Positions 5,320 to 7,407 of a stretch of DNA of 7,407 nucleotides are shown in pieces. A model generated the notes under the pieces. It was not told the DNA's origin and did no database searches. It was given only the letters and a program-made list of their open reading frames with translations. This DNA comes from Thiobacillus sp. UBA2186 (GTDB taxonomy: Bacteria > Pseudomonadota > Gammaproteobacteria > Burkholderiales > Thiobacillaceae): positions 1 to 7,407 of the forward strand of contig DCVO01000030.1 of the NCBI GenBank assembly GCA_002327405.1, in the 5' to 3' direction. The position numbers and the translations under genes were made by a program. Every line of letters starts with the position of its first letter. The first letter of the stretch is position 1.

Positions 5320-6987
5320 TCAGCGGCGGGATGAATAGTTGGGGTACGCATCCTGATCGATCATCACCTCGATGAGGTTGATGTCGTGGTGGAAATCGAG
5401 CGCCGCGAGTTTTTCCAGGTCCTGCTCGCTTTCCACCCGCGCATGCCGGATGCCGAAGGACTGGGCCAGCAGCGCGTAATCCGGGTTGGTGAAGTCGCAG
5501 TCGATGAAGCGGTCCCGGTAGAGATGGTGCTGGTTCTTGCGGATGAGGCCCATGGTGTTGTTGTTGAACAGCACCACGTTGAGCGGGATCTTGTAGTTCA
5601 CCGCGGTCATCACTTCCATGGCGCACATGTGGAAGCCGCCGTCGCCAATCACGGCGAACATGGGTTGCCGGATGGCGCAGCCGGCGCCGATGGCGGCGGG
5701 GACGGCATGGCCCAGCGAGGAGATGCCGGTGTTGGGGTAGAAGCGGTCCTTGTGCGAGACGCGGTAGAAGTTCTGCGCGAAGACGATGTTGTCGTCGAAC
5801 ATGACCAGGCCGTCGGGAAACTGACGTTCCAGCCAGCCGTAGAAGGCGCGCACCTGGTCGAATTTCTTGTCGAAGATGGTTTCGCCGGCGTCGTCGCTCT
5901 GTTTCTGCGAGGCCGCGATGAAGGCGGCGACATCCACCGGCGCCTTGGCCGGCAGGTCCTGCGCCTGGATGGCGGCAGCCAGCGCTTTCAAATAGGCGCC
6001 CAGGTCGGCATGCACCACGAGGTCGGCGCGGAAGACTTTTTCCAGTTGCTGGGCGCTGTTGTCGACCTGGATCAGCTTCTTGCCGGCCAGCAGATGCTTG
6101 TCCCATACGTAGCTGGTGCGCTCGTTGAAGCCCGCGCCCAGCACCAGCACCAGGTCGGCCTCCTGTTCCAGATAGCGCAGGGCGTGGCCGCCGGAAGTGA
6201 CGCCGAGGCTGCCCAGGGCCAGGGCGGAGCGCTCGTCGACCGCGCCCTTGGCCTTGAGGCTGCTGGTGACCGGGATGTTCAGGCTTTCGCTGATGCTGCG
6301 CAGGGCTTGCTGAGCGCCCGAGCGTATGCAGCCATAGCCGGCGATGATCAGCGGGCGCCTGGCCTCGCGCAGCAGTTCCACGCTCCTGGCGATGTAGGCA
6401 TCGGCGATCACGCATTCGCCGTTGGCGCGGCTGAAGGTGATGTCGTCGAGGATGGATTCCTCCACCAGCTCTTTCTGGATGTTGTAGGGGATGCTCAGCA
6501 CCACCGGGCCGGGCGTCTTGGACAAGAGGTGCTTGGCCGCCTGGTTGAGCACGGTGGCGAGGTAATCGGTGCGCTCGACCAGCTTGTGGTAGCGGGTGAT
6601 GCCTGCGAACAGGGCCACCTGGTCGATGCTGCCGCCTTCGCCCGAGCTTTCCTGGAGGCCGCCCTTGCCGAAGATGTAAGTGGGCGCCTCGCCGGTAATG
6701 GCGAGCACCGGCAGGTGGTCGGCATAGGCGCTGGCAATGGCGGTGACGAGGTTGGTCGCCCCCGGCCCGGCGGTGGTGATGCAGGCGCCGATGCCGCCGG
6801 TGACACGGGCATGGCCGCCGGCCATGAAGGCCGCGCCCTGTTCGTGCTTGGCCAGCACCGTTCGTATGGGCGAATCGTAGAGCGCGTCGTAGACCGGCAG
6901 GATGTGCGAGCCCGGGATGCCGAAGACGGCCTCGATGCCCAGTCGCTCCATGTACCTGACAATCAGTTCGCTGACAGGGATTTGCAT
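5320..6987 (-). CDS. Thiamine-diphosphate-dependent enzyme, acetolactate synthase-like
   Basis: A 555-residue protein with the full three-domain layout of the acetolactate synthase/pyruvate oxidase family: N-terminal pyrimidine-binding domain (about 1-165), central domain (about 195-335) and C-terminal diphosphate-binding domain (about 375-545). The catalytic glutamate is E49 in H-E-Q-G-A-A, followed by the conserved A-G-P-G-A-T-N (73-79). The ThDP/magnesium motif runs from G-D-G (448-450) to N-N-N (475-477), with normal spacing. Such enzymes decarboxylate a 2-oxo acid and transfer or release the resulting unit. It is probably not housekeeping IlvB: no small regulatory subunit gene follows, and the partner is a GT-like gene. 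Alternatives are a sugar-branching enzyme like YerE, a 2-oxo acid decarboxylase or a catabolic acetolactate synthase. ATG 6987 has an AGGA site (6991-6994) at good distance. It is the first gene of a two-gene operon; the next start is in the same frame (TGA-CGA-ATG). No clear promoter was found in 6988-7118. Confidence 0.85.
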   Translation of the reverse strand: MQIPVSELIVRYMERLGIEAVFGIPGSHILPVYDALYDSPIRTVLAKHEQGAAFMAGGHARVTGGIGACITTAGPGATNLVTAIASAYADHLPVLAITGEAPTYIFGKGGLQESSGEGGSIDQVALFAGITRYHKLVERTDYLATVLNQAAKHLLSKTPGPVVLSIPYNIQKELVEESILDDITFSRANGECVIADAYIARSVELLREARRPLIIAGYGCIRSGAQQALRSISESLNIPVTSSLKAKGAVDERSALALGSLGVTSGGHALRYLEQEADLVLVLGAGFNERTSYVWDKHLLAGKKLIQVDNSAQQLEKVFRADLVVHADLGAYLKALAAAIQAQDLPAKAPVDVAAFIAASQKQSDDAGETIFDKKFDQVRAFYGWLERQFPDGLVMFDDNIVFAQNFYRVSHKDRFYPNTGISSLGHAVPAAIGAGCAIRQPMFAVIGDGGFHMCAMEVMTAVNYKIPLNVVLFNNNTMGLIRKNQHHLYRDRFIDCDFTNPDYALLAQSFGIRHARVESEQDLEKLAALDFHHDINLIEVMIDQDAYPNYSSRR

Positions 6988-7080
6988 GTTTCCTGTGTTG
7001 TTGCCGTCTCCAGAACCAGCGATTTGAACACAAGTTTTCGGTATGGGGAAAGCAAAGCGGGCTGTAGGGGCTGTCGAGTT

Positions 7081-7089
7081 TGATAGAAT
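7081..7089 (+). promoter_or_regulatory. Extended -10 promoter for aroC
   Basis: TGATAGAAT contains a TAGAAT -10 box (7084-7089, 5/6 match) with the TG dinucleotide one base upstream, an extended -10 arrangement that compensates for a poor -35 region (7061-7066 is GCTGTA). Transcription would start near 7096, about 23 nt before the aroC ATG. Confidence 0.5.
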
Positions 7090-7118
7090 CAGGCATCAAC
7101 ATCGATCGGCCCCAACCC

Positions 7119-7407
7119 ATGTCCGGCAGCACACTCGGCAAGCTTTTCTGCGTCACGGTTTTCGGCGAATCCCACGGCCCGGCCATCGGCTGCGTGGTGG
7201 ACGGCTGCCCGCCGGGGATGGAGCTGGCCGAGGCCGACATCCAGTTCGACCTCGACCGCCGCAAGCCGGGCACCTCGCGCCATGTGACCCAGCGCCGGGA
7301 ATCGGACACCGCGGAAATCCTCTCCGGCGTGTTCGAAGGCAGGACCACCGGCACGCCCATCGCGCTTTTGATCCGCAACGAGGACCAGCGCAGCAAGGAC
7401 TACGGCA
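7119..7407 (+). CDS. aroC: Chorismate synthase (5' part only)
   Basis: The first 96 codons of chorismate synthase, the last enzyme of the shikimate pathway, which converts EPSP to chorismate and needs reduced FMN. The family's N-terminal landmarks are all present: G-x-x-F-x-V-T-x-F-G-E-S-H-G (7-20, containing the catalytic His19), D-G-C-P-P-G (28-33), D-L-D-R-R-K-P-G-T-S (44-53), R-R-E-S-D (59-63) and S-G-V-F-E-G-R-T-T-G-T-P-I (69-81), then N-E-D-Q-R-S-K-D-Y (87-95). The start at 7119 matches the usual beginning of the family, two or three residues before the first conserved glycine. No convincing Shine-Dalgarno site precedes it. The gene is divergent from the ThDP-enzyme operon and continues past the right edge. 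Confidence 0.95.
   Translation, partial: MSGSTLGKLFCVTVFGESHGPAIGCVVDGCPPGMELAEADIQFDLDRRKPGTSRHVTQRRESDTAEILSGVFEGRTTGTPIALLIRNEDQRSKDYG

Noticed and set aside
5320..6987. Calling the ThDP enzyme housekeeping acetolactate synthase (ilvB).
   Set aside because: No ilvN or ilvC follows, the next gene is GT-like, and family motifs alone cannot separate IlvB from related ThDP enzymes.
5386..7083. A 565-codon open frame on the plus strand, opposite the ThDP enzyme gene.
   Set aside because: Its translation is an antisense shadow, rich in repetitive V, G, A, D and H typical of the complement of a GC-rich gene, with no recognisable domain, while the minus strand encodes a complete ThDP enzyme with all motifs.
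4973..7396. An 807-codon open frame on the minus strand spanning the ThDP enzyme and aroC.
   Set aside because: It is another frame of the same strand as the ThDP gene; the product is arginine/proline/histidine-rich low-complexity sequence without motifs and it crosses antisense through aroC.

Overview
The window is GC-rich (codons strongly favour G or C in third position) and compactly packed. The chorismate synthase, the separate E1-alpha subunit of pyruvate dehydrogenase, the M17 aminopeptidase and the ParDE-like module all read as proteobacterial. A betaproteobacterium of the Nitrosomonadales/Rhodocyclales type is my best guess, judged by family resemblance only.

Layout. At the left edge the 5' end of a pyruvate dehydrogenase E1-alpha gene (1-142, minus) diverges from a complete M17 leucyl-aminopeptidase-type gene (256-1722, plus). 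A good sigma70-like promoter for the minus gene lies between them. An accessory segment follows on the plus strand. It holds a broken fragment of a sulfotransferase gene (1784-1900), a two-gene ribbon-helix-helix antitoxin/RelE-ParE toxin module with a palindromic operator (1896-2527), and an intact PAPS-type sulfotransferase-like gene (2570-3346). The broken fragment is nearly identical over 62 bp to part of the intact gene, so a direct repeat brackets the toxin-antitoxin module. A palindromic dispersed-type intergenic repeat (about 3356-3491) separates this segment from a convergent two-gene minus-strand operon. That operon encodes an acetolactate-synthase-like thiamine-diphosphate enzyme (5320-6987), then a 602-residue protein with a glycosyltransferase-like nucleotide-sugar domain (3508-5316), only 3 nt apart. 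The right edge carries the 5' end of aroC (7119-7407, plus), divergent from the operon.

How the genes may work together. The edges (pdhA, aroC) and the aminopeptidase are housekeeping genes. The middle looks like accessory cell-surface or small-molecule modification. The ThDP enzyme and GT-like protein are almost certainly co-expressed. The pairing recalls branched-sugar chemistry, in which a ThDP enzyme adds a two-carbon unit to a sugar, but that is inference. The sulfotransferase could act on the same product, but the sequence offers only proximity. The toxin-antitoxin module appears to have entered or been rearranged within a sulfotransferase locus, and the surviving sulfotransferase now lies directly downstream of the toxin gene with an unusual start region.
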